From: Hyphomicrobiales bacterium
GTDB lineage: Bacteria; Pseudomonadota; Alphaproteobacteria; Rhizobiales; Rhizobiaceae
Reading direction: 5' to 3'
Assembly: GCA_900470805.1 (NCBI GenBank)
Contig: UCCA01000032.1
Span: forward strand, 14,952-78,951
Length of the DNA: 64,000 bases
A model generated the notes under the pieces. That model had not been told where the DNA came from. It searched no databases and worked only from the letters and a program-made list of their open reading frames with translations. Each line of letters begins with the position of its first letter. Within the stretch, counting starts at the first letter, position 1. Made by a program: the position numbers and the translations under genes. Below, in pieces: positions 48,590-57,748 of this stretch.

Positions 48590-50557
48590 CTAAGGCGTCG
48601 GACCGACAGCGGGTGCAATGGCCTTGAGGACAAACGGAACCAGCGATTGCGCGATCAGCTCAGACCCTTCGGGAGTGAGATGCCCATAGTCGAATTGCAA
48701 CGGGATTCCTGGCTTGGCCAGACTATCGCACCGGCCATCATGGCAAAGCAGGTCCGTCATGGAAAAATACGGTACACCGACCTCGCGTGCCATCGCACGC
48801 ATCTCGGCGTCGAGTTCAAACACGCCGTCGCTCCGCGAGCGATCGACGAGCCCCGGATCCGAATTTCTTTCCGAAAACACGATAAGACGCGGCAATGCGG
48901 CGATGTACTCCGGTGTCGGGCCGACCAATATCGGATTGTATCGCCGGATCAGCGGATCTGAAAACAGCACCTTCAAATCCGCGACGTCCTCACGATGCCA
49001 GCGGGACGAGAAAAGCACGGCACTTGGGTTCAGGGCAGACAGGCCTGAAAGAGTTTCATTCATTTTCTGACGGCAGGCGACGCCGGATTGGGCGGCATAC
49101 CGCTTTGCAACACAGCCGGTAAAGGTGGCCTGAAGAACGTCGATCTCAGAGGGATAAAGGGAAAGGCCGGGCCACAAGTGTGCGGCGTGACTGTCTCCAA
49201 CGAGGACCACGGGCGGTGCGGCACCGGTGGGCGTGAGGCACCCCGTCCTGTCATATGCGGATCTTGGGCCGACCATGAAGCATGTCCCGCGGCGGAATGC
49301 AGCATCGCCATCGAAATACATGTATCGCGCCATGTCTTCCTGGTGGGGCGGGAAGCTTCGAAGCAAATTCGCTGCGACGGGCATCGTGACAGCCAGGCCC
49401 GCCCCGCACAGTATGGCGATACCACCACCACTCAGAACAAGCTTCGTCGAAAAGCGGCCGGCCCCAAGTCGAAACGGCCTCTCGACAAAACGCCACGAAA
49501 CAATCGCGGCAAAAAAGGACAAGGCAATCACCCCGACAGACAGGGCTGGTGTCTTGGGCAAGAACAGCCAAGCTTCGGAAAATACGATGATGGGCCAGTG
49601 CCACAAGTAGAGTGAATAGGAGATCAGCCCGACAAACGTAAGTGGACGCAACGACAAGGCACGCGTCACCACGCCGCCCCGCTCCCCGGCCATGATCAGC
49701 AGAAACGCCCCAAGGCAAGGCGGCAACGCCGCCAATCCGGGAAATGTCGTTTCGTGCGTGTACATTTTGACACTCAGCAGAATGAGCGCCAAACCCACGA
49801 TCCCCGCACACTCGTTGAGAAGCCGGTTTCTGATTTCGATTTTCGAAATGGATAGAAATGCGCCGAGCCCCAGCTCCCACGCCCTCGTCGGCAGGAAATA
49901 GAAGGTTGCCGCGGAATCGATGTTGATAAAGATGACACTGAGGAGAAAGGAAATGGCTATGATCGAAACCGTCAATCCGACCGCGCGCGAACGCGCTTTG
50001 AATATGGATGCGCTTAAGAGCAACGGCCAAAACAGATACCATTGCTCTTCAACCGCCAACGACCAGGTGTGCAACAGCGGGCGCGCCGATGAGCCCAGCT
50101 CGAAATAGTCGGTCAGTCGGTAGAATTCGAAATTCGAGAGAAACAATACCGTGGCCAGCAACGACGTGGAGTAGTGCCTGATTTCGACAGGCAGCATCGC
50201 GACAGCCGATACCATCGATACGACGAGTATCATGGCAAACAGAGCCGGGAAAATCCGTTGCACGCGCCGCCGGTAGAACTCGGCCAATGAATACCTTTGT
50301 CGGGCCAAGTCGTTGCGCAAGATGGACGTTATCAGGTAGCCGGATATGACGAAAAATACGTCTACGCCGACGAACCCGCCAGAGAAGCCCCTGACACCCG
50401 CGTGGTAAAACACCACCGAGAGAACAGCGATTGCGCGAAGGCCGTCGATTTCCGGACGATACTTCGGCTGGAAATGGCTGGCTTCCTGGCTACGGTCTTC
50501 GCCCTGTATTCCGAAAGCGAGACTTTGCGGATTATCGTGATTGGTAAAGGCGCTCAT
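48590..50557 (-). CDS. OafA-type acyltransferase with C-terminal SGNH domain
   Basis: A 655-residue protein. Residues about 30-370 are an Acyl_transf_3 membrane domain (RPEIDGLRAIAVLSVVFYHA, GGFVGVDVFFVISGYLI, SLAVEEQWYLFWPLL). Residues about 420-650 form a periplasmic SGNH esterase-like domain with VLVGDSHAAHLWPGL (block I Ser) and DYGHLTPEGS (Asp-x-x-His). Such fusions O-acetylate surface polysaccharides. Last gene of a leftward unit with the flippase and a family 4 transferase. Confidence 0.93.
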   Translation of the reverse strand: MSAFTNHDNPQSLAFGIQGEDRSQEASHFQPKYRPEIDGLRAIAVLSVVFYHAGVRGFSGGFVGVDVFFVISGYLITSILRNDLARQRYSLAEFYRRRVQRIFPALFAMILVVSMVSAVAMLPVEIRHYSTSLLATVLFLSNFEFYRLTDYFELGSSARPLLHTWSLAVEEQWYLFWPLLLSASIFKARSRAVGLTVSIIAISFLLSVIFINIDSAATFYFLPTRAWELGLGAFLSISKIEIRNRLLNECAGIVGLALILLSVKMYTHETTFPGLAALPPCLGAFLLIMAGERGGVVTRALSLRPLTFVGLISYSLYLWHWPIIVFSEAWLFLPKTPALSVGVIALSFFAAIVSWRFVERPFRLGAGRFSTKLVLSGGGIAILCGAGLAVTMPVAANLLRSFPPHQEDMARYMYFDGDAAFRRGTCFMVGPRSAYDRTGCLTPTGAAPPVVLVGDSHAAHLWPGLSLYPSEIDVLQATFTGCVAKRYAAQSGVACRQKMNETLSGLSALNPSAVLFSSRWHREDVADLKVLFSDPLIRRYNPILVGPTPEYIAALPRLIVFSERNSDPGLVDRSRSDGVFELDAEMRAMAREVGVPYFSMTDLLCHDGRCDSLAKPGIPLQFDYGHLTPEGSELIAQSLVPFVLKAIAPAVGPTP

Positions 50558-50622
50558 ATCAAACCGGTTTCTTTAAAAGAATTTCTGTTATAAATTCAAT
50601 CAAGTACAAGTTGTCGCACAAG

Positions 50623-51810
50623 CTATTGCGTCGATCGAGATGAATGCACGGCGGAGTGGAGGCTATGGCTGCTCAACCACGTTTTATCGCCCTTTCCGTC
50701 CCGCAGCATTCTCAACAGGACCTCCCCCCATTTTGCGCTGATCTGAAGGCTTAGCCAGGCTTTCTGGGAGTTTTCCGACAACCGCGCATACAGTTGTTCG
50801 TCCTCGATAAGTCGGCGTATCTTCTCAGCAAGACTTTCAGCGTCTCCCGACGGATAGATCAGCGCTGTCTGTTCGTCGGCCAATCTGCCCACGAACATGG
50901 GGTGGTCGGAAACCACGAGGGGGGTGCGCGCGCACAAAGCCTCGTAGATGGTCAGAGGCAAGCCTTCTGGATAAGCATGTTGACTAGGGACAACCACGAT
51001 CGTCGCCGCCCGCATCTGTTCGGCAACGGCAGAATTCGCAATGCGCCCTAGAAATTCGACCTGGTCGGAGACGCCAAGATCCTCGGCATGCTTTGAGAAG
51101 CGCTCAATCTCGCCGTCACCGGCAAGTTTCACGTCGGCATTCACACCGTCTCGCTTCAGCAGGGCGACGGCATTCAGTATGTCGGGAATGCCCTTTCGCT
51201 CGGTTATGGACCCTGCGAAAAACAGCGTCACCTTCTTGCCTAGCGGCGCCGAACGCACGGGAAGATCGTCGGGCTGCCGACTGTAGGTCCAGTCCCAGGG
51301 AATAATCTTGTTTTCGTTAACCCCCAGCCGCGCAAGCGATTGGCTTGCGCCGACACCGTGATTGGCAACCCATAGAACGCGGGGGTCGTTCAGGAGGCGA
51401 CCCAGGCGCCCGTATCGGTACAACAGCCGCAGCCGGCTGATCTCGAAAGAGTCGGCGAAGATGCAGGATACCGCCTTGCCGCTCCGCAGGCCCCACTTTA
51501 TGAATTTTGTCAGTGGCCCGAGAACCACGATATGAGTTGGATCGTAGGCTTTGACGCGATCGAGGATAGCCGCGCCGTCCCACTCCTTGTCCGCCCCGCC
51601 TCCCATGACCCTGAGGCCGGTGGGCAGAACGACGTCATATGCCGTTCGTGAGCGGCAGCACAGAATTGCTGTCTCGCCCAACTGCTGTCCGATACGATCC
51701 AGCTGCTCGAGAATATACTTGTGGCCGTAATATATCTCCGACCCGGTCTGTTCTAGCCGTTCATATGCTTCCAGGAAGTCACCTTCATATTGGATGAGCA
51801 GTGTACGCAT
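50623..51810 (-). CDS. family 4 glycosyltransferase
   Basis: A 395-residue GT-B transferase starting MRTLLIQYEGDFLEAYERLE, with AGGAGA just upstream. The donor-binding half has LFFAGSITERKGIPDILNAV and AYPEGLPLTIYEALCARTPL (the E-x7-E motif with both Glu). The Ser/His-rich tail (WLSSHSLHSAVHSSRSTQ) is unusual. It follows the flippase by 26 bases. Confidence 0.88.
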   Translation of the reverse strand: MRTLLIQYEGDFLEAYERLEQTGSEIYYGHKYILEQLDRIGQQLGETAILCCRSRTAYDVVLPTGLRVMGGGADKEWDGAAILDRVKAYDPTHIVVLGPLTKFIKWGLRSGKAVSCIFADSFEISRLRLLYRYGRLGRLLNDPRVLWVANHGVGASQSLARLGVNENKIIPWDWTYSRQPDDLPVRSAPLGKKVTLFFAGSITERKGIPDILNAVALLKRDGVNADVKLAGDGEIERFSKHAEDLGVSDQVEFLGRIANSAVAEQMRAATIVVVPSQHAYPEGLPLTIYEALCARTPLVVSDHPMFVGRLADEQTALIYPSGDAESLAEKIRRLIEDEQLYARLSENSQKAWLSLQISAKWGEVLLRMLRDGKGDKTWLSSHSLHSAVHSSRSTQ

Positions 51811-51836
51811 GCAGTCTCCTGACCTTCTGAAACAAT

Positions 51837-53171
51837 CTAGATCGTGAGGCGATCCCATGCGACCCCCATGCCGAGCGCAAAACGCAAACCTGATATTATG
51901 ATAATCAGGCCTATCATTATCGCTGACGCCAAAAGGTCCTGAGATACGAAATTGAAGCCAATTCTCTTTTGCAGAACGGCTACCAAACCGTAGCGCGCTG
52001 CTTCAGCCGCAACGATCGCTCCTATCGCACCCACGCCGCCGAATAGATAAATGCCTGCCGGCAACGCCAAGCACATGACGGCAAGTCGGAGCCCCCCGGA
52101 AAAACTTATGTAATTTGGCCGCCCACGGCCGATGAACAGCGCTTCGCTTAAGGTGGAAAAGAGTGAAAACCAACTTCCGAGCAGCAATATCGCCAGCATC
52201 CAGCCGGCGTCACCATAGCGTCGATCATACATCAACCCGATGGCCCAATCGGCAAAACACACACCGACCGCAAGGCATATGCTTGACGATATGACAAATC
52301 GCTTGCGCGCCGCCGTGAGAAACGCGTCTGACGTCTCGCTTTCTTGGTTCTTTTGCGCCGCAACAAGTGGGAAAATGATCTGATAGCTTAGACGTCCCGC
52401 CAAGATAGCCGGCAAATCCGATATTGTTCGCGCGAGCCCGTAAACACCAAGGAACTCAAGTGGAAACGCCTTTCCCAGCATGATTTTATCGATATTACCG
52501 GCGGCATAAATGACAAGCGATGAAATCACGATCCATCTGCCGAAATTGAATATCTCGACCACATGGCGCTTGTTCAAAGTCAGGCGATGCGACGGGTGCG
52601 GCAGCGAGTAGCTGAGAAGCGATCGGAAACTGATGCTGATAAGGGTTCCGATCACCAAGGCCCAAATCGAGCGGAGAGCGAACGCCAATGCCACCGTGAC
52701 GATAAAGCCAAACGCTTCACAAACCAGCTCGAATATATTCCGCTTCTTGACCTCGATATTCTTCACCAGGAGGAAAATCGAGGTCGAGTGTATCGAATTC
52801 AGCAGCGGGGCGAACGCGATGGCGAGAAACAGGTATTGGTCGATCTCATAGAAATTTGCGATGTATGGGGACGCCAGCACAAACAACGCAGTGAGAAGGC
52901 ACCCCCTGATGATCTGCATCGTCCAGGCGGTATTAAAGAACTCGCTGTCGAATCCAAGCTTATTGTTGACGATGTTTTGCTCTATCCCAACATCGGTCAG
53001 CAACTCCACCCCAAGGCGGATGCTGTTTATTATCACCATTATTCCAAGCATCTCGGGCGCAAGCAGGCGTGACAGTATGATATTCGCGCCAAGCCTTAAG
53101 GAGAGCGATATTCCGTAACTTCCGATTGTCCAAGCCGAGTTGCTAAGAATTGAAGGGTTGCGAAATTTCAT
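51837..53171 (-). CDS. polysaccharide flippase (Wzx/MOP family)
   Basis: A 444-residue inner-membrane protein with about 12 or more hydrophobic segments, typical of lipid-linked oligosaccharide flippases (ILSNSAWTIGSYGISLSLRL, NIILSRLLAPEMLGIMVIIN, GRWIVISSLVIYAAGNIDKI). It would move the repeat unit across the membrane. Base composition is lower in GC than the rest of the window. First of three leftward genes; no polymerase (Wzy) is seen. Confidence 0.88.
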   Translation of the reverse strand: MKFRNPSILSNSAWTIGSYGISLSLRLGANIILSRLLAPEMLGIMVIINSIRLGVELLTDVGIEQNIVNNKLGFDSEFFNTAWTMQIIRGCLLTALFVLASPYIANFYEIDQYLFLAIAFAPLLNSIHSTSIFLLVKNIEVKKRNIFELVCEAFGFIVTVALAFALRSIWALVIGTLISISFRSLLSYSLPHPSHRLTLNKRHVVEIFNFGRWIVISSLVIYAAGNIDKIMLGKAFPLEFLGVYGLARTISDLPAILAGRLSYQIIFPLVAAQKNQESETSDAFLTAARKRFVISSSICLAVGVCFADWAIGLMYDRRYGDAGWMLAILLLGSWFSLFSTLSEALFIGRGRPNYISFSGGLRLAVMCLALPAGIYLFGGVGAIGAIVAAEAARYGLVAVLQKRIGFNFVSQDLLASAIMIGLIIIISGLRFALGMGVAWDRLTI

Positions 53172-53501
53172 CGAATTTATACTCGGAAAGATTGAGGCAA
53201 TTTCAAAAAAAGGATACCAGCACGCGCTTCACCCTCCTCCGGCCCACGACAATCTAGCGAAAGCGCAGGTACTCACCTCCATTCTTTCGAGAAGTAATTA
53301 TTTATCAAGAAAATGCAAGTGGGCATATTCATCCCAGAAATGGACAATCGATTTCAAGGTAAATTGTCGACAAGTTACCAACTTGTTAATTTTAAACTTG
53401 CGTGTGTCAGATCCTGTGAAATATGACTTCGAGGGCGAGGAAGGCAACCCAAGTGTCTTCTTTGCGTCATAATTTAATTCGCTCTTTCAATGGAGTAGAT
53501 T
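53172..53501. promoter_or_regulatory. AT-rich divergent intergenic region in the polysaccharide cluster
   Basis: 330 bases between flippase and wecG-like genes, strongly AT-rich around 53280-53400. An open frame (53140-53472) overlaps the flippase start and has no family likeness. Probably two divergent promoters. Confidence 0.5.
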
Positions 53502-54377
53502 TTGATTATCCCTCAAACTATTACTGTCGGCGGAATACCTACAGCGCGCGTTACACGAGAAGAACTCACAGCGATAATGGTTGACGACTGCCTATCTTCG
53601 CGAGAGCAAATAATTCAACCAAGAATCGTGATTGCATCGAATGGATCTGTGGTTGCCGAATTCCACAGCCAGCCGTCATTTCGGCGAGCGATACTGGAGG
53701 CGGACATCGTTGATGCAGACGGCATGCCCCTTATTTTTGCAAGCAAATTGCTTTGCAGAGATTCCCTGCCGGAGCGGATTGCGACGACCGACTTCATAGG
53801 CGACGCAGCCGACGCTGCGGCGAAGAATGGCATCAAGTTCTTCTTTCTAGGAGGCCGCCCGGGCGTGGCTGAGAAGGCTGCGGAGCGACTGCGGGCACAA
53901 TACCCAAACCTGCAAATCGTTGGGTGCCGCGATGGGTACTTCGAGCACAGCGATATTCCCGCGATTTGCCGCGAGATCGTCCGGGAAGGCACGGACGTGT
54001 TGTGGGTAGGTCTCGGCAGCCCTCTCCAGGAAATCTTCGCGGCAGACCACCGGCATCTGCTGACCGGCGTAGCCTGGATTCGAACTTGCGGGGGGTTGTT
54101 CGACCACTGCATCGGGCGAACCCGCAGGGCGCCCGAATGGATACAGGGCGTGGGCATGGAGTGGCTCTTCAGGCTGGTCCAGGAACCCAGGCGGCTTGGC
54201 AAGCGCTACCTCAAATCGAACCCGCTGGCTGCCCTCCATTTGCTGACCAAGACATCAGACCGGAGGCATGAGGCCGTCAACACGAACGAGCTCCCCCTGA
54301 CCGACGACAATGGGGCAGGCGCCTCACAAACGGACGTTCGAATGAGCAAGCCATCACCGGCCGCGGCGTCCGGCTAA
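53502..54377 (+). CDS. WecG/TagA/CpsF family glycosyltransferase
   Basis: A 291-residue GT26 enzyme. Seen are VIASNGSVVAEFHSQPSFRR, ADIVDADGMPLIFASKLLC (substrate-site T/N-x-D-G replaced by V-D-A-D-G), FFFLGGRPGVAEKAAERL, VLWVGLGSPLQEIFAA (G-x-P-x-Q-E) and CGGLFDHCIGRTRRAPEWIQ. It adds a sugar to an undecaprenyl-linked acceptor. The start is TTG at 53502 with GGAG about six bases upstream. The tail beyond 250 is disordered. Confidence 0.9.
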   Translation: MIIPQTITVGGIPTARVTREELTAIMVDDCLSSREQIIQPRIVIASNGSVVAEFHSQPSFRRAILEADIVDADGMPLIFASKLLCRDSLPERIATTDFIGDAADAAAKNGIKFFFLGGRPGVAEKAAERLRAQYPNLQIVGCRDGYFEHSDIPAICREIVREGTDVLWVGLGSPLQEIFAADHRHLLTGVAWIRTCGGLFDHCIGRTRRAPEWIQGVGMEWLFRLVQEPRRLGKRYLKSNPLAALHLLTKTSDRRHEAVNTNELPLTDDNGAGASQTDVRMSKPSPAAASG

Positions 54378-54443
54378 TGGTTGCGCTAGTCTTGCTCATG
54401 ACCTGAGCGACCGCGACAAGGCCGCCGTGTGCGAGGTATAAAC

Positions 54444-54475
54444 TGGCGTTGCAGGCCTGAGCGCCTGCAACGCCA
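54444..54475. terminator. 13-base-pair hairpin between convergent wecG-like and sugar transferase genes
   Basis: Arms TGGCGTTGCAGGC and exact complement with loop CTGAGC, 66 bases after the wecG-like stop. No T-run on either side. Position between convergent genes suggests a bidirectional transcription barrier; a decayed mobile-element end is the alternative. The rest of the 324-base gap (54378-54701) shows nothing clear. Confidence 0.6.
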
Positions 54476-54701
54476 ACTCATCGAGTGCACGAATTTGCGG
54501 CAAGCGAGCACCAGCAATGCCGAACGAGATCGAGGGCGGATTGCTGTATATCCCCTCGCTCAAAGTTAACCCGCTGAGTGGGGCGACGACGAGATGGCTT
54601 CGCGCGGGAAAGCTCTCTTCAGAGAGAGCGTAGAGCGGCTTATGGGGCATTGTCTTACGCAGAGACATTTGAGCTGCCCGGCATTTCGAATGCGAGGCGG
54701 C

Positions 54702-55421
54702 TCAAAAGCCTTTGGAATTGGTGAGCTCCGATATGACGGTTCCGATCATGATGCGGATGTCGAGAGCCACCGAAAAATTCTGCACATAGTAGAGATCGGC
54801 AGCTATGCGTGCGCGAGCCCGCGCCGGACGATCGGTTGGACCACGCAAGCCTCGCATCTGGGCAAGCCCGGTCAGGCCAGGCTTCATGGCATGGCGATCA
54901 TGGTAATGCGGGACGAGATTCTCGTATAGCATACCACCCGCCTGCATCCCGATCGCGTGGCAACGGGGCCCGACAAGCGACATGTCGCCTTTCAAAACGT
55001 TCCAGAGCTGCGGCAGCTCGTCCAGATTTGTCCGCCGCAGAATCCTGCCCACATATGTGATCCGTCGATCATTCTTCACGGTCTGCACAACACCGGTCGG
55101 ATCGCTCAGATCGCTGCGCATCGACCTGAATTTGTATATTCTGATCTTGGATTGATCTTTGCCCCACCGGACCTGACTGAATATCGGCGAACCACGGCTT
55201 TCCAGCCGGATCAGCATGCAGATTATTATCAGAACAGGAGCCAACGCTATCAGCGCTGTCAATGAAATTGAAATATCGATGGCGCGCTTTACCGCAAAAT
55301 CAATTCCGACGTCCAATCGCCGAGCCATCGCAGTGCGATGATTTTGCATTTCGGTGAAATTGTCGCCCCCGCCGAAACGAGCGATGCTTTCAATTGCGGC
55401 CCTTCGATCAAAAATAGACAT
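54702..55421 (-). CDS. initiating sugar-phosphate transferase (bacterial sugar transferase family)
   Basis: A 239-residue monotopic transferase. One hydrophobic segment (about 50-70, SLTALIALAPVLIIICMLIR) is followed by the catalytic core: KFRSMRSD, RRTNLDELPQLWNVLKGDMS (with the D-E pair), LVGPR and KPGLTGLAQMRG. It transfers a sugar phosphate to undecaprenyl phosphate, starting the repeat unit. It lacks the four-helix front part of WbaP-like enzymes. Start ATG 55421 with GAGG upstream. Confidence 0.9.
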   Translation of the reverse strand: MSIFDRRAAIESIARFGGGDNFTEMQNHRTAMARRLDVGIDFAVKRAIDISISLTALIALAPVLIIICMLIRLESRGSPIFSQVRWGKDQSKIRIYKFRSMRSDLSDPTGVVQTVKNDRRITYVGRILRRTNLDELPQLWNVLKGDMSLVGPRCHAIGMQAGGMLYENLVPHYHDRHAMKPGLTGLAQMRGLRGPTDRPARARARIAADLYYVQNFSVALDIRIMIGTVISELTNSKGF

Positions 55422-55436
55422 GAAAATATGCCTCAA

Positions 55437-55756
55437 TACTTAGGGTATTATCTTGTACTGAAGGACTAGCATATTCTTCTGGCGTGTCAGCAATAAAACT
55501 AACAAATAGTTAAGATCGCCCCATCCTCTTTTGGGTGGATAGCCATGATGCCGGCGGCGCAAGGCATAGCGGTGCGTGGATAGTTGAAACAAAATTGCAA
55601 AATTATCTTGGAAAAATGCCGCTCTATTATATTAACACATAGAAATACTTGCGCGCCCTCCGGTGGAGCCGTTAACAATATTCTGCGAAGGCCCGCGGCG
55701 CGATCTGAAGCAACAGAACGTTAGGCCAGCGCGGCCCCACGTCGCTCTCTGGCGTA
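55437..55756. other. intergenic region at the right edge of the low-GC cluster
   Basis: 320 bases, AT-rich up to about 55640 and normal beyond. No gene, repeat or terminator could be supported. It holds the promoter for the sugar transferase. Confidence 0.45.
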
Positions 55757-56371
55757 TCAGGGATGCGCCGCCGCCGACAGGCGCACAAGATCCGCGACCG
55801 TGCGCACGCCCATCTTCTCCATCATCCGGCCACGGTGAACCTTGACGGTTTTCTCGACCGTGCCGAGTTCGGCTGCGATCTGCTTGTTCAGACGACCTGC
55901 GACAACGCAGGTGAGAACCTCCCGCTCACGGGCCGTCAGCGAGGCCATCCGCTGTTCGATCCTTTGCCGCTCCTCGGCCACACTGCGCATCCTGGCATCG
56001 CGCTCGAGCGCCGTCGCAACGGCGGAAAGAAGACACTGCGGGTCGACGGGCTTGGTGAGAAAATCGACGGCGCCTGCCTTCATCGCCCGAACGCTTGCCG
56101 GTATGTCGCCCTGCCCGGTCAGGAAGATGAGCGGACGCTCGATGCAGTCTGCCACCATGCGCTCCTGCATGGCCAGCCCATCCATGCCAGGCAGGCCGAG
56201 TTCGACGACCGCGCATCCGGGCACATTGGGATCATGATCTCTGAGAAAGGCTTCGGCGCTTGGATGCGCCTCCACGTGATGCCCGAAGGTTGAGAGCAGC
56301 CGTTTGAGGGGCTTCAGGATCGCCTGGTCGTTGTCGATGAGATACACCGTCGCCATAGCCACGCCGTTCAT
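55757..56371 (-). CDS. FixJ/LuxR-type response regulator lacking the phospho-acceptor Asp
   Basis: A 204-residue regulator with a receiver domain (about 7-120) and a LuxR helix-turn-helix (LTAREREVLTCVVAGRLNKQ onward, about 146-200). The receiver keeps the acidic pocket (LIDND), Thr85 (FLTGQGD) and Lys107 (LTKP), but the usual phosphorylated Asp is Glu57 (CAVVELGLPGMDG). It may be locked active or regulated without phosphorylation. ATG 56371 has GGGAGG upstream; ATG 56356 is possible. No kinase gene is adjacent. Confidence 0.9.
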   Translation of the reverse strand: MNGVAMATVYLIDNDQAILKPLKRLLSTFGHHVEAHPSAEAFLRDHDPNVPGCAVVELGLPGMDGLAMQERMVADCIERPLIFLTGQGDIPASVRAMKAGAVDFLTKPVDPQCLLSAVATALERDARMRSVAEERQRIEQRMASLTAREREVLTCVVAGRLNKQIAAELGTVEKTVKVHRGRMMEKMGVRTVADLVRLSAAAHP

Positions 56372-56797
56372 CAGCCATCCTCCCATGCAGACGGCAGGGC
56401 GATGATCCCCAGCAGCACCGGCAACAAGCCCCGCCGCTGGCATTGAGTTCCGGTCGCCATTCGAGATTGTCTCTCAGTATTTATCCACGCGCGAAGGCGC
56501 CCTATCGGCCAGAATTGCACGCGAATACGCCCCGGCAAGTACGCAACGGTAAATCAACGTGTAAATATCGCGGATTTCAAATGTGACAATCGAGCCACTG
56601 CCACCGTTGGGACAGCAGTATTTCACCTGGCGCATGGACACCGTCTGTAGAGGCAGCGTGGCCGCGCGGGGAGTTTGCCACGGATGACGAGCCGAATCTA
56701 TTGGACCCAAGGTCAACTATTGGCAGATCGCTCGACATTGTAAGGAAACCAGTGACAGGCGGCTGTCGGTCGTCCCGGTTTTCAGCGAGGCCATGCC
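56372..56797. promoter_or_regulatory. divergent intergenic region, regulator and betaine-binding protein
   Basis: 426 bases between divergent genes. No supported gene. It should contain both promoters; no operator could be assigned. Confidence 0.45.
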
Positions 56798-57748
56798 ATG
56801 AAACGAATTCGCGTTGCATTGTGGTTGTCGTCCGCGCTGGCGCTTGCGAGCGGTTCGTCGGCATGGTCGGCAAACCTGGTGATCGCGGCGCCGAACTGGC
56901 CGTCAGGAAAGGCCACGGCAAACATTCTCAAGATCGGCCTGTCGAAGGAGTTCGGGCTCGATGCTGATATCAAGGAATTGGGCGCGCTGAATGCGTTCGT
57001 CGGCCTCGACAGCGGCACGGTGGACATCCACCCGGAAGTTTGGAGCCCCAATCTCGACGCCGTTATCGACAAGTACGTGGTGCAGAAAAAGGCTGTCATC
57101 CTCGCTCACCGGGCCGTCAATGCCTGGCAGGGCCTTTGCGCGACACCGGCGGCGGCAAAGGATTTCAAGTCGGTCGATGATCTGAAGGACAAGGCGAAGA
57201 CCGCCGCGCTCGACACCGATGGTGACGGCAAGGGCGAACTCTGGATCGGCGCACCGACGTGGCTATCAACGGGGATCGAGCGCGTAAGAGCCGACAGCTA
57301 TGGATATGCCGCCGACCTCTCGCTGGTCGAAGCGGAGGAGGATGTGGCGATGGCAGCGGTCGATGCGGCTGTGGCCACCGATCAGCCCATGGTCTTCGCC
57401 TGCTATGCGCCGCATTATGTCTTCGATCTCCACAAGATCGTCAGGCTTGCCGAACCGGCGCACGCTGACGACAAGTGGAAAATCGTGCCCGCCTCCGATC
57501 CCGATTGGATCAGCAAATCGAGCGCGCCGGTCGCCTGGCCGACGGCGCATTTCTCGATCGCCTACGCAACGACGCTGACGACCAGCCACGCCGACGTTGC
57601 CAAGTTTCTCGAAAACGTGGACTTCACCACCGACGAGGTGACCGAGATGAGCTACGCGCTCGAGGTCGAGCGTCAGGATCCCGTGGCCTTCGCCAAGGCA
57701 TGGGTGGACAAGAATAGCGGGCGTGTGGATGGGTGGGCGCGGAAATGA
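56798..57748 (+). CDS. ProX-like glycine betaine/choline-type substrate-binding protein
   Basis: A 316-residue periplasmic protein with a signal peptide ending near AWSA (about 25). The OpuAC fold is seen in LVIAAPNWPSGKATANILKI, DIHPEVWSPNLDAVIDKYV and GELWIGAPTWLSTGIER; several Trp residues (34, 82, 149, 155) could form the aromatic cage for a quaternary amine. No permease or ATPase follows; instead an L,D-transpeptidase gene overlaps its stop (ATGA). Orphan binding proteins may share another importer. Confidence 0.85.
   Translation: MKRIRVALWLSSALALASGSSAWSANLVIAAPNWPSGKATANILKIGLSKEFGLDADIKELGALNAFVGLDSGTVDIHPEVWSPNLDAVIDKYVVQKKAVILAHRAVNAWQGLCATPAAAKDFKSVDDLKDKAKTAALDTDGDGKGELWIGAPTWLSTGIERVRADSYGYAADLSLVEAEEDVAMAAVDAAVATDQPMVFACYAPHYVFDLHKIVRLAEPAHADDKWKIVPASDPDWISKSSAPVAWPTAHFSIAYATTLTTSHADVAKFLENVDFTTDEVTEMSYALEVERQDPVAFAKAWVDKNSGRVDGWARK

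Noticed and set aside
53140..53472. Rightward open frame overlapping the flippase start
   Set aside because: Low-complexity translation in AT-rich DNA, no ribosome binding site, overlaps a clear gene on the other strand.
54396..54668. Leftward open frame of 90 residues between wecG-like and sugar transferase genes
   Set aside because: No start signal or recognisable family; the strong hairpin at 54444-54475 lies inside it.
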